Below are positions 7,963 through 15,910 of a stretch of 64,000 nt of DNA, piece by piece. The notes beneath the pieces were generated by a model. That model was not told the DNA's origin, made no database searches, and worked only from the letters and a program-made list of their open reading frames with translations. Every line of letters starts with the position of its first letter. Positions within the stretch are counted from its first letter, which is position 1. Source of the stretch: Acidovorax sp. NCPPB 3576 (lineage in GTDB: Bacteria; Pseudomonadota; Gammaproteobacteria; Burkholderiales; Burkholderiaceae_C); the NCBI RefSeq assembly GCF_028473605.1, contig NZ_CP097267.1, positions 399,501 to 463,500 of the forward strand. Reading direction: 5' to 3'. Position numbers and translations under genes: made by a program.

Positions 7963-8478
7963 TTAGGCCGTTGCGTCCTTGAGCTTCTTCAGCGCGCGGG
8001 TCTTGATCTTGACCGATGCGGGCTTGGCGGGGAACCAGCGCTCGGCACCCGTGAACGGGTCCTTGCCGAAGCGCTTTTTCTTGGCGGCCACTTGCTGCAG
8101 GCCGATCTTCATCAGGCCGGGCAGCGTGAATTCGCCGGAGCCCTTCTTGTGCACCGAAGCCAGGATGGCCGATTCCAGCGCTGCGAGCACGGCCTTGGCG
8201 GCCTTGGGCTCGACGCCGGCCTGCTGCGCCAGGTGGGCGATCAGCGAGGTCTTCGTGAACACTTCCTTCAGCGGCTTGAGCGCTGCGGGGGCTGCCTTGG
8301 CGGCGACCGGGGCCTTGGCCTTGGGGGCGGCGGCTTTCTTGGCGGGAGCTGCGGCCTTCTTCACGGGAGCGGCTTTCTTGGCCGGTGCTGCGACCTTCTT
8401 GGCCACGGGGGCTGCAGCCTTCTTGGCTGCGGGGGCCGCCTTCTTTGCAGGAGCGGTGGTTTTCTTTGCAGTTGCCAT
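7963..8478 (-). CDS. HU-family DNA-binding protein with histone H1-like Lys/Ala/Pro tail
   Basis: 171 residues from MATAKKTT; an in-frame upstream ATG would add a non-conserved stretch. Residues about 3-75 are PAKKA-type repeats as in eukaryotic H1 tails, AlgP and bacterial HC proteins. From about 83 (LKEVFTKTSLIAHLAQQAG) to the end is an HU/IHF fold, including the GSGEFTLPGLMKIG region and a beta-arm-like segment (AAKKKRFGKDPFTGAERWFPAKP). It is a nucleoid protein, and the tail should raise nonspecific DNA affinity. It is divergent from the PhaM gene, whose product also ends in a Lys/Pro/Ala tail. Tandem coding repeats make tail length variation likely. Confidence 0.92.
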   Translation of the reverse strand: MATAKKTTAPAKKAAPAAKKAAAPVAKKVAAPAKKAAPVKKAAAPAKKAAAPKAKAPVAAKAAPAALKPLKEVFTKTSLIAHLAQQAGVEPKAAKAVLAALESAILASVHKKGSGEFTLPGLMKIGLQQVAAKKKRFGKDPFTGAERWFPAKPASVKIKTRALKKLKDATA

Positions 8479-8755
8479 GGTGTTGGTATTTCTCGGAAAA
8501 AGTGGTGAACATTCCAGCATGCTGGTCGCCGGATTCTAGGGGGTTTGCATCCACGGGCGCGGGCCGCACGCGGATTGCGCGCTGCAAGCGGCATGGATGC
8601 TGGGTTTTCATGCCCCAAGGCGCGCGCAGAAAGCGGCGCCGGCCAGGTCGCTTTGCCGCGCGTGGCCATGCCCGCGGCGTTGGCCCCGCGGAGCAATCGC
8701 GTTAAGCTGTCCCATCCCCCACCGGCGCCATGCAGCGCATCGCAAAGGAATGGCC

Positions 8756-9640
8756 ATGAGCGACACATCTCCCTTCGGCTTCGGCAAGTTCGTGCCGGGC
8801 TTCGATTTCCTCCAGAACCTCGCCAAAGGCGCATCGGGCGGCGTGCCGCAGATGCCCAGCCTCTCCAGTTGGGTGGCGCCCACGATCAGCGTGGAAGAGC
8901 TGGAAAAACGCATCGACGAGTTGAAGGCCGTGCAGTTCTGGCTGGAGCAGAACTCGCGCGCTTTAAGCGCCACGGTGCAGGCGCTGGAGGTGCAGAAGAT
9001 GACCCTTGCCACGCTGAAAGGCATGAACGTGGCGATGGGCGATCTGGCCGGGGCCTTCGCGCCCAAGCCATCGCCCGCGGCGCCCGCCCCCGAGCCGGCC
9101 CGTGCCGCTCCCGCGCCACATCGTGAGTCCTATCGCGAGGCCCGTCGCGAGGCACCACCGGCCGAGCCACCCGCTCCCGAGGCCGCGGCCGAAGACGACG
9201 TGACCAGCGACAACGCGGCCACATCCACCGCCATTCCCGGCGTAGTGGACCCGATGCAATGGTGGGGCGCCCTGACCAGCCAGTTCCAGCAGATCGCGGC
9301 CAATGCGTTGGGCGATGCGTCCCACCAAGCTGCGGTGGAGGCCACGCGCGGCGCGGCGACCGAAGCCTTCAAGACGGCTACCGACATGGCCACGCAGTTG
9401 GCGGCGCAGGGTTTGCAGGGCGTGCAGGAGGCCACGCGCATGGCCGCGGCATCGCAAGGCGCGGATGCGCCGCCTGCCCGCGGCCGCAAGTCCGCCGCAG
9501 CCCCTGCCGCTTCGAAGCCCAAACGCACCCGTGCCGCCGCTGCGCCGCAAGAGGCACCCACCAAAAAACCGGCGCCCCGGCGCGCAGCCGCCCCTGCGGC
9601 AGCCAAGACCGCCGCGCCCCGAAAGCGCACAGGGAAGTGA
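8756..9640 (+). CDS. phaM: PhaM-type polyhydroxyalkanoate granule regulator
   Basis: 294 residues from the ATG at 8756, preceded by AAGGA at the right distance. The N-terminal block FGKFVPGFDFLQNL and PTISVEELEKRIDELKAVQFWLEQN with the following helices is the PhaM signature. PhaM activates PHB synthase PhaC and attaches granules to the nucleoid. After a low-complexity Pro/Ala/Glu linker (about 100-165) a second helical part contains WWGALTSQFQQIAANAL. The tail (about 245-294) is rich in KPKRTR, KKPAPRR and PRKRTGK, as expected for DNA binding. The adjacent divergent gene encodes another nucleoid protein with a basic Pro/Ala tail. Confidence 0.9.
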   Translation: MSDTSPFGFGKFVPGFDFLQNLAKGASGGVPQMPSLSSWVAPTISVEELEKRIDELKAVQFWLEQNSRALSATVQALEVQKMTLATLKGMNVAMGDLAGAFAPKPSPAAPAPEPARAAPAPHRESYREARREAPPAEPPAPEAAAEDDVTSDNAATSTAIPGVVDPMQWWGALTSQFQQIAANALGDASHQAAVEATRGAATEAFKTATDMATQLAAQGLQGVQEATRMAAASQGADAPPARGRKSAAAPAASKPKRTRAAAAPQEAPTKKPAPRRAAAPAAAKTAAPRKRTGK

Positions 9641-9701
9641 CCGCCTTTTTTTCTGACATGGCCGCCCGCGCAGCGGGCCGCCGCGACCTTTGCCATCGAC
9701 C

Positions 9702-11024
9702 ATGAAACTCTTTCCCAACGGCCACGCCACCCATCCCCAGTGGCGCATGGCAGCCGCGCTGGTGCTGGCGCAACTGCGCGCGCAGATGGCGCTGCCGCAG
9801 TACGCCAGCGCGCCCACCCTGGGGGTGCTCTACATCACCGACCACTACGCCAACGAGGCGCAGGCCCTGCTGGACTTCGTGTCGGCCGAGCTGCCCGAGG
9901 TGACCGACTGGAGCGGCACCGTGGGCGTGGGCGTGGCCGCCAACAATGCCGAGTACTTCGATGAACCGGCGCTGTCCGTCATGCTGCTGGACCTGCCACC
10001 CGACCAGTACCGCGTGTTCTCCGGCGTGGCGCCGCTGGCGCGCAATGCGGCCAGCGGGTTCGTCGCGCACACGGCGCTCGTGCACATGGACGGACGCACG
10101 CCCGACCTGGCCGAGCTGATCGATGAAATGGCCGACCGCACGGCCACCGGCTACCTGTTCGGCGGCCTGTCGGCCAGCCGCAGCGCGAGCGTGCAGTTCG
10201 CCGTGGGCGGCAACGGCAACATCGCGGGGCAGGGCGGCGCGCGGGGCGTGTTCGATGGCGGGCTGTCGGGCGTGGCCTTCGGCGAGGGCGTGAGCCTGCT
10301 GTCGCGCGTCACGCAGGGCTGCCAGCCGGTGGGGCCGCTTTGCACCATCACCGAGGCGCAGGACAACGTGGTGCTGGCGCTCGATGGCCAGCCGGCGCTG
10401 GATGCGCTGCTGGACACGCTGCACATTTCGCTCGACGGCGACCCGCAGCCCGCGCTGCGCGAGGTGCGGGCCACGCTCGCGGGCCTGGTGGATGCCGGCG
10501 TGCAGCCGCTCGGCCGGGCCGGGCATTTCGGCACGGACACCCGGGTGCGCCACATCGTGGGGCTCGATGCCACGCGCCGCGGCGTGGCCCTGGCCGACCA
10601 GGTGGAAGAGGGCATGCGCCTGGCGTTCTGCCAGCGCAACGTGGCGGCGGCACGCGCCGACCTGATGCGCATCTGCGCCGAGATCCGCGAGGAACTCACG
10701 CCCGAGGAAACCGAAACCCTGCCCGCGCCGGCACCTTCGGCCGACAGCGAGCGCCGCGCGCTCGCGCAGGCCCTGGGCGGCAGCGCCGACCGGCCGGCGC
10801 GCGCGCCGGTGCAGCGGCACATGGTGGGGGCGATCTACGTGAGCTGCTCCGGCCGCGGCGGCCCGCATTTCGGCGGGCCGAGCGCGGAGCTGCAGATCGT
10901 GCGCCATGCGTTGGGCGACGTGCCGCTGGTGGGGTTCTTCGCCGGCGGCGAGATCGCCCATCACCGGCTGTATGGCTACACCGGCGTGCTGACGGTCTTC
11001 ACCAGCGAGCACGCGCCGGCCTGA
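9702..11024 (+). CDS. FIST domain (FIST_N + FIST_C) sensory protein
   Basis: 440 residues from MKLFPNG, the first ATG in frame. The protein shows FIST N-terminal features (GVLYITDHYANEAQALLDFVSAELP, then GTVGVGVAAN) and a C-terminal FIST_C region ending SCSGRGG and VGFFAGGEIAH. The terminal motif GFFAGGEI is highly characteristic. FIST proteins are cytoplasmic ligand-binding modules thought to bind small molecules such as amino acids and to signal to partners. Here the protein stands alone with no kinase or cyclase domain and lies 61 bp after phaM. Partner and ligand are unknown. Confidence 0.9.
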   Translation: MKLFPNGHATHPQWRMAAALVLAQLRAQMALPQYASAPTLGVLYITDHYANEAQALLDFVSAELPEVTDWSGTVGVGVAANNAEYFDEPALSVMLLDLPPDQYRVFSGVAPLARNAASGFVAHTALVHMDGRTPDLAELIDEMADRTATGYLFGGLSASRSASVQFAVGGNGNIAGQGGARGVFDGGLSGVAFGEGVSLLSRVTQGCQPVGPLCTITEAQDNVVLALDGQPALDALLDTLHISLDGDPQPALREVRATLAGLVDAGVQPLGRAGHFGTDTRVRHIVGLDATRRGVALADQVEEGMRLAFCQRNVAAARADLMRICAEIREELTPEETETLPAPAPSADSERRALAQALGGSADRPARAPVQRHMVGAIYVSCSGRGGPHFGGPSAELQIVRHALGDVPLVGFFAGGEIAHHRLYGYTGVLTVFTSEHAPA

Positions 11025-11133
11025 GCCCGGGGCAGCGAAAGGCGCCGCGCGGCGTGCTCGCAGGCCGTGCGCCCCCTTCCCGGCCGGTCCAACGGGGTTT
11101 TGAGCCTTTTCGGCCTCACGCCCTAGAAAATCA

Positions 11134-11160
11134 TGCGGTGGCAGCTATAAAAATAATAGC
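11134..11160 (-). repeat. Dispersed 27-nt ATAGC repeat, copy 3 (intergenic)
   Basis: On the minus strand it reads GCTATTATTTTTATAGCTG followed by CCACCGCA, the best match to the consensus. It lies between the convergent FIST and dadA genes, where its CTAT/ATAG dyad could also weakly terminate transcription. Confidence 0.6.
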
Positions 11161-11168
11161 AAAAGCCG

Positions 11169-12473
11169 TCAAATTGCCGGCATGAGCGCGGGCGCGGCCG
11201 TGCGCGGCATGCCGGTGAAGGCGAAGTCCACTTCCGGCGCCAGCCCGCTCACGATGCGGGCGATGGAGCGGCCCGAGCCGCAGGCGTGCGTCCAGCCCAG
11301 CGTGCCGTGGCCCGTGTTGAGGAACAGGTTGCCGATCTTCGTCTTGCCGATCAGCGGCACGTTGCTGGGCGTGGCGGGGCGCAGCCCGGTCCAGAACTGG
11401 GCCTGGCGCGTGTCGCCCGCGCCGGGAAAGAGTTCTTCCACGCGGCGCACGATGGCCTCGCAGCGCACGGGGTTCAAGTCGCGCTGGTAGCCGTTGAGTT
11501 CTGCCGTGCCGGCGATTCGCAGGCGGTCGCCGCGCTCGCTGGTGTAGCGCGAGAAGACGAGCTTGTATTCATCGTCCGTCAGGCTCACCTCGTAGGCCGC
11601 CGAGGCATCGCGCACCGGCAGGGTGACCGAATAGCCCTTGGCCGGGTAGATGGGCAGGCGCAGGCCCAGTGGCTCGGCCAGCAGCGGGCTGAACGAGCCC
11701 ATGGCCAGCACGTAGGCATCGCCCCGCACGCGTTCGAAGCGGCCTTCCGCGTTGGTGATCTCGGCATGGTCGATGGCGCCGCCTGCCGTGCGCAGCGCCG
11801 TGATGTGGCAGCCGGTACGGAACTGCACGCCCGCCGCCTGCGCCAGCCGGGCCAGCTCGCGCGTGAAGGTGTTGGCGTCGCCCGATTCGTCCTCGGCCGT
11901 GTAGGTGGCGCCGGCCAGTTGCGGGCGGATGTGGGCGAGTGCGGGCTCCAGCCGCACGGCCTCGTCGGCGCTGACCACGCGGCGCTCGCAGCCCAGGGCG
12001 CGCATCTGCTCGGCGGGGGCGAGCGCGGCATCGAACTCCCGGGCGCTCGTGTAGAAATGCAGGATGCCCTGCGTGCGCTGGTCGTACTGGATGCCCGTAT
12101 CGCGGCGCAATTGCTGCAGCGTGTCGCGGCTGTAGGTGCCCAGGCGCACGATCTGCTCGATGTTGTGCCGCGTGCGCGCCGGCGTGCATTCGCGCAGGAA
12201 CTGCAGGCCCCACAGCCACTGGCGCATGTCGGCGCGCAGGCGAAAGAGCAGGGGGGCGTCTTCGCGGCCCAGCCATTTCAGCACCTTGAACGGCGCGCCG
12301 GGATTGGCCCAGGGCTCGGCATGGCTCACCGAGATCTGCCCGCCGTTGGCGAAGCTGGTTTCCGCGCCGGGAACGCCCTGGCGGTCGGTGACGGTCACTT
12401 CGTGGCCGAGCTGCTGCAGGAAGTAGGCGGAGGTGGTGCCGAGCAGGCCGGCACCGAGAACGATCACGCGCAT
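11169..12473 (-). CDS. dadA: D-amino acid dehydrogenase small subunit DadA
   Basis: 434 residues. The N-terminal FAD-binding Rossmann motif is VLGAGLLGTTSAYFLQQLG (about 4-22). FANGGQIS at about 41-48 and the C-terminal block LNTGHGTLGWTHACGSG are DadA hallmarks. The enzyme oxidises D-amino acids, classically D-alanine, to oxo acids and ammonia and passes electrons to the membrane quinone pool. A tandem glycine riboswitch lies just upstream on the same strand, suggesting glycine-controlled expression and perhaps glycine-related catabolism. One copy of the dispersed repeat lies in the leader between riboswitch and start. Confidence 0.93.
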   Translation of the reverse strand: MRVIVLGAGLLGTTSAYFLQQLGHEVTVTDRQGVPGAETSFANGGQISVSHAEPWANPGAPFKVLKWLGREDAPLLFRLRADMRQWLWGLQFLRECTPARTRHNIEQIVRLGTYSRDTLQQLRRDTGIQYDQRTQGILHFYTSAREFDAALAPAEQMRALGCERRVVSADEAVRLEPALAHIRPQLAGATYTAEDESGDANTFTRELARLAQAAGVQFRTGCHITALRTAGGAIDHAEITNAEGRFERVRGDAYVLAMGSFSPLLAEPLGLRLPIYPAKGYSVTLPVRDASAAYEVSLTDDEYKLVFSRYTSERGDRLRIAGTAELNGYQRDLNPVRCEAIVRRVEELFPGAGDTRQAQFWTGLRPATPSNVPLIGKTKIGNLFLNTGHGTLGWTHACGSGRSIARIVSGLAPEVDFAFTGMPRTAAPALMPAI

Positions 12474-12523
12474 GATTCACAAGCCTTTTGGAAGGTTTGC
12501 ACCAAGCAAATCGCCGGCGTGGC

Positions 12524-12550
12524 GCTATTGAATCGATAGCATGCAGCCGA
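12524..12550 (+). repeat. Dispersed 27-nt ATAGC repeat, copy 4 (in the dadA leader)
   Basis: GCTATTGAATCGATAGC with a diverged tail. It lies between the glycine riboswitch and the dadA start codon, so it is transcribed as part of the dadA leader. Confidence 0.5.
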
Positions 12551-12580
12551 CGGCGATCTGCCGTGCTGCCGCTCCCCCTG

Positions 12581-12763
12581 TCCTTGGTACCTGAGAGATT
12601 CACCCTGCGCCAACACGGCGAGGGGCTTGCTCCTTCGGTGCGCCATGGCATGCATGGCGGCTCTCCAGACGGCTTTGATGGTGGTGCAGTACGGGACCTG
12701 AGCGTGTATGGGAGTTTGCGCCTTCGGTGGAGCGGCCCGGGGGCCGTTCGCTCTCCTGCGGGG
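12581..12763 (-). ncRNA. Tandem glycine riboswitch (gcvT motif) upstream of dadA
   Basis: Two aptamers on the minus strand. Aptamer 1 starts near 12763 (GCAGGAGAGCGAACG) with core CACCGAAGGCGCAAA and closes at CGCTCAGGTCCCG near 12691. Aptamer 2 starts near 12670 (TCTGGAGAGCCGCC) with core CACCGAAGGAGCAAG and closes at TCTCTCAGGTACCAAGGAC near 12581. The GGAGAG...CCGAAGG...CTCAGGTA pattern repeated twice is the glycine riboswitch signature. It sits 108 bp before dadA. Whether it acts on transcription or translation is not clear; I see no obvious U-tract terminator after it. Confidence 0.93.
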
Positions 12764-12830
12764 TGCATCGTAGCAGCGAAGCCGCGCCGCGCAAACCCGG
12801 TGCGCGGTGAAGGGGGCCGTGCCGCAGCGG

Positions 12831-13850
12831 TCAGTCGATGCGGATCCGGGCGTCCTTCACCACCTGGGCCCACTTGGCGCGGTCGGCGTGGACGGTCTGG
12901 CGGAACTGCGCGGGCGTCTCGATGCGCACGGCGTTGCCCTGCGATTCGAAGCGCTCGCGCACGTCGGGCTGCTCCAGCACCTGGCGCAGGGCGGTGTTGA
13001 GTTGTTGCACCACGGCGGCGTCCGTTCCCTTGGGCGCGAAGAGGCCGAACCAGATCGAGCTGTCGAAGCCCTGCGTGCCCGGCAGGCCGCTGGAGGCAAT
13101 GGTGGGCACCTCCTTGACGGCGGCCACGGGCTTGGCAGTGGTCACGCCCAGCAGGCGCACCTTGCCGGCCTTGTAGTGCGGCAGCACGGTCTGCACCTGG
13201 TTCATGATGCAGCAGGTCTCGCCGCGCACCACCGACGTGATGGCTTCGGGGCCGCCCTTGTAGGGCACGTGGACCATGTCCAGGCCCAGGCGCGCATTGA
13301 ATTCGGCGAACGCCATGTGCGTGCCGGCGCCGTTGCCGGTGGAGGCGTAGTTGTATCGGCCCGGGTGGGCCTTCACCGCCGCGACGAACTCCTGGAGCGT
13401 CTTCACGTCGATGACGTTCGGGTTGATGGTGAGCACGTTCGACACGTCGATCAGCGGGCCCACGGGCACGAAGTCGTCCTCCACGTCGAAGGGCAGCTTG
13501 GGGTAGAGCGCGGCGTTGCTGCCGTGCGTGGCGGCGGTGCCGAAGGCCAGCGTGTAGCCGTCGGGCCTGGCGCGGGCCACGAACTCGCTGGCGATGTTGC
13601 CGGCGGCGCCCGATTTGTAGTCGATGACGATGGGCTGCCCGAGCTTCTGGCTCAGGGGCTCCTGCACCGCGCGGGCCACGACGTCGATGCCCGAGCCCGC
13701 CGGAAAGCCCAGGATCAGGGTGATCGGTTGCCGGGGCCAGCCGGCCGCTTCGGCGTGGGCGCCGAAGCTGAAGGTGGCGGCCGCGGCGCAGGCCAGGGCG
13801 GCGGCGATGCGGTGGATGGCTCGGTGAGTGATGGAAAAGAGGGGCGGCAT
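12831..13850 (-). CDS. Tripartite tricarboxylate transporter (TTT) substrate-binding protein, Bug family
   Basis: 339 residues from MPPLFSITH. A signal peptide (cleavage near GAHA-EA) is followed by WPRQPITLILGFPAGSGIDVVAR, the usual opening of Bug proteins, and by VIDYKSGAAGN, ATHGSN and VPYKGGPEAITSVVRGE, which line the ligand pocket of the periplasmic binding fold. Bug proteins deliver small carboxylates. No membrane subunits (TctA/TctB) are nearby, which is common for the many orphan Bug genes in Comamonadaceae. A further in-frame ATG upstream is possible but lacks a better ribosome site. Ligand unknown. Confidence 0.92.
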   Translation of the reverse strand: MPPLFSITHRAIHRIAAALACAAAATFSFGAHAEAAGWPRQPITLILGFPAGSGIDVVARAVQEPLSQKLGQPIVIDYKSGAAGNIASEFVARARPDGYTLAFGTAATHGSNAALYPKLPFDVEDDFVPVGPLIDVSNVLTINPNVIDVKTLQEFVAAVKAHPGRYNYASTGNGAGTHMAFAEFNARLGLDMVHVPYKGGPEAITSVVRGETCCIMNQVQTVLPHYKAGKVRLLGVTTAKPVAAVKEVPTIASSGLPGTQGFDSSIWFGLFAPKGTDAAVVQQLNTALRQVLEQPDVRERFESQGNAVRIETPAQFRQTVHADRAKWAQVVKDARIRID

Positions 13851-13972
13851 GGCAGAGGGGCGCTGAACGCGGGGTGGGAACCGATGCGCCATTGTGGGCA
13901 GGCGTTCATGCGCCGCACGCCATATGCATATGGGCCGGGGGCGCGCCGCCGCCATAGGGTGAACGCGGTGGG

Positions 13973-13995
13973 CGCGGGGCCGCGCGGGCCCCGCG
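13973..13995 (-). terminator. GC-rich hairpin downstream of the YXWGXW gene
   Basis: 9-bp perfect stem CGCGGGGCC/GGCCCCGCG with a 5-nt loop, a few bases after the stop of the minus-strand gene at 14000. No T-run, so termination is only suggested. Confidence 0.45.
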
Positions 13996-13999
13996 TGGC

Positions 14000-14422
14000 T
14001 CAGTACCGGTTCGGGTTGTCCGGGCGGCGGTCCTGGCGGTTGGGCACGCCGTCGCCGTCGCGGTCCCAGCCGCCGCGGCGCATTTCCCAGCGGCCGTCGT
14101 GTTGCACCCAGGCCGGCTGGCGATAGACATAGCCGGGGCGGGCACGGACCCAGTGGCCGGCCACCCAGACATGGCGGTGGCCACGCCATTCCCAATGGCC
14201 CGTCTCCCACACCATGCCGCGGCGCGGGGGCGGCACGGCTTCACGGCGGGGTGGGGGTGGTGCCTGGTACTGCACCATCACGGGCCCGGGCTGCTGGTAC
14301 ACCGGTCCGCCGGCCTGCACGATCACGGTGGCACTGGTGGCCGCGCGCGCCACGGTGGTGACGGAGCCCAGCGATGCGAGGGCCAGCGTGGCGGCGGTGA
14401 GGGCAATGGTCTTGCGGGTCAT
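14000..14422 (-). CDS. YXWGXW-repeat secreted protein with Asp-rich C-terminus
   Basis: 140 residues. A clear signal peptide (ALTAATLALASLGSVTTVARA) is followed by a Pro/Gln linker. Then come tandem W-rich units (GHWEWRGHRHVWVAGHWV, then PAWVQHDGRWEMRRGGWD) typical of YXWGXW-repeat proteins. The tail DRDGDGVPNRQDRRPDNP resembles a thrombospondin type 3/EF-hand-like calcium loop. It should be periplasmic or surface exposed. These proteins are abundant in Burkholderiales, but their role is unknown. It is probably monocistronic and followed by a GC hairpin. Confidence 0.85.
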   Translation of the reverse strand: MTRKTIALTAATLALASLGSVTTVARAATSATVIVQAGGPVYQQPGPVMVQYQAPPPPRREAVPPPRRGMVWETGHWEWRGHRHVWVAGHWVRARPGYVYRQPAWVQHDGRWEMRRGGWDRDGDGVPNRQDRRPDNPNRY

Positions 14423-14470
14423 GAGTTGTGACCGGGTGTTTCCGGCCGGGCGGGGGCCAGGGCCTGCGCC

Positions 14471-15013
14471 TCACCGGGCGGCGTAGCGCGCCAGCAGGGT
14501 GCGCACGATGCGCCGGTGGAACGGAACGACCAGCGCCATGTACACCCGGCCCAGCGTGTTGTGCACATGCACCACGGTGCTCAGGGCGACCCGGGGCGGT
14601 CCCTCCGGCGGTTGCCGCTTGGTCAGCGACACCTGCACGTCGAGGTGGCGGTCGTCCTGGCCCATGACCACTTCGTCGTCAGCCAGGTGCCGGATCCGGA
14701 AGATGCCCACGCGGTCGCCCACCCGGTAGCTGGCGGCGTCGCGCAGCGGGTGGGCGGCATCGCCACCGAGCGCTCCCAGGTCCTTCAGGCCTGCCAGCCG
14801 CACCAGCCGGTTGCGCAGCGCCATGAGCCGGTTCGTCCAGCCGGGCACTTGGGCCACGGTGGACAGCCAGGCCTGCAGCGCACTCGTCGCGGGATCGGGG
14901 TCGGTGGTTTCGTAGCTGTCGGCAAAGTAGGCGCCGGGCAGTGCCGATGCAATCGCGCTGCCGGGTGGCACCGCGACGGTGGTGATCGTTGGAGGGTGGG
15001 GCGTGGTGTGCAT
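14471..15013 (-). CDS. DUF2867 family protein
   Basis: 180 residues. GAYFADSYE near residue 27 and the C-terminal beta-rich part (DDRHLDVQVSLTKR then STVVHVHNTLGRVYMALVVPFHRRIVRTLL) fit DUF2867, a START-like or SRPBCC-like family found alone or fused to SDR domains. No signal peptide is seen. The gene lies 42 bp downstream of the XRE regulator on the same strand and is likely co-transcribed with it. Function is not established. Confidence 0.8.
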   Translation of the reverse strand: MHTTPHPPTITTVAVPPGSAIASALPGAYFADSYETTDPDPATSALQAWLSTVAQVPGWTNRLMALRNRLVRLAGLKDLGALGGDAAHPLRDAASYRVGDRVGIFRIRHLADDEVVMGQDDRHLDVQVSLTKRQPPEGPPRVALSTVVHVHNTLGRVYMALVVPFHRRIVRTLLARYAAR

Positions 15014-15055
15014 GAGGTGGTGGGGCGTTGTGCCGAAAACAAAGGGTGGCGCGGC

Positions 15056-15787
15056 TCAGCGCCGCATGCTGGTGAACACGTCGAACTCCCAGCTGCGCAG
15101 CGCCAGCAGCACGGTGTAGCCCTCGCGTTCGCGCTCGGATACGCGCTGGTCGGCCAGGTGCTGCTGCGCGAAATCGTTCGCCACGCGCTGCATGCGTTCC
15201 CAGAAGGCCGGCGCCAAGCTGCGGCTGATGGCGCCGTGCACCAGCAGAACGCCTTCGCCGGGGCCGTCGAAGCTGCCGGCGAAGTAGTCGAGCAGCGCAT
15301 GGTCGCGAAAGTAGTGCATCACCGGGCCGTGCGGGCGCCAGCGGAAGGTCTTGGCGAGCTTGAGGCGGTAGCGGTTCAGCGGGCGCAGCTCGATGATGCC
15401 GATGCGGTCGAGCTGCACGAGGTATTTGACGCCCTCGGCCTCGCTCAGCCGGTAGGTGGTCACGATCTGCTCCAGCGTCCACTGGCTCAGCACGCAGATC
15501 GCCATGAGCATCAGCTTCTTGTCGGCCACCACGGCCGTTTCCTGCGCCTGGCTCAGTTCCTTGAGCAGCGGCTGGCTGTCGGCCACGCGCCGGGCCAGGT
15601 CGGCGAAGTCGAGCGCCAGTGCCCGGCAGATCGCATCGATGCGCGACAGCGGCATGTCGCCCTTGGCCAGCATGCGCTTGACGCTGGATTCGGCCATGCC
15701 CAGGGCCTGGGCCAGGTCCGCGTACGTCATCTGTGCGGATTTGAGTTCTTTCTTGAGGGCGGCAACGAGGTCGGCGGTGGTGCTCAT
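15056..15787 (-). CDS. XRE-family helix-turn-helix regulator with large C-terminal domain
   Basis: 243 residues. The N-terminal HTH is at about 15-60 (MTYADLAQALGMAESSVKRML). A second region (LEQIVTTYRLSEAEGVKYLVQLDRIGIIEL, about 105-135) looks like a winged HTH. The rest is a helical C-terminal domain (MHYFRDHALLDYFAG) seen in beta-proteobacterial XRE regulators of unknown ligand. The ATG immediately follows a 7-bp inverted repeat and no Shine-Dalgarno sequence is evident, so the mRNA may be leaderless and autoregulated. It is followed by the DUF2867 gene, a plausible regulated partner. Confidence 0.85.
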   Translation of the reverse strand: MSTTADLVAALKKELKSAQMTYADLAQALGMAESSVKRMLAKGDMPLSRIDAICRALALDFADLARRVADSQPLLKELSQAQETAVVADKKLMLMAICVLSQWTLEQIVTTYRLSEAEGVKYLVQLDRIGIIELRPLNRYRLKLAKTFRWRPHGPVMHYFRDHALLDYFAGSFDGPGEGVLLVHGAISRSLAPAFWERMQRVANDFAQQHLADQRVSEREREGYTVLLALRSWEFDVFTSMRR

Positions 15788-15808
15788 GGGTATCGATTAT
15801 GGATACCC
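15788..15808. promoter_or_regulatory. Candidate operator abutting the XRE start codon
   Basis: Inverted repeat GGGTATC-N7-GATACCC directly upstream of the ATG of the minus-strand XRE gene. HTH regulators commonly bind such dyads. Autoregulation is inferred from position. Confidence 0.55.
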
Positions 15809-15910
15809 GGCGTGGCAGGCGATGGGCCTGGGCGCGTTTCATGCGCCTTGGGGGCGGTGTGGGGGGCGAGACTGCGTGCCATTCCCCGCTGTCTCCCGGA
15901 GCTTCCTCTC

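Noticed and set aside
8250..8475. Tandem DNA repeat or CRISPR-like array
   Set aside because: The repetition is the coding of PAKKA-type residues in the HU tail. Units are irregular with no spacers. No CRISPR array is seen anywhere in the window.
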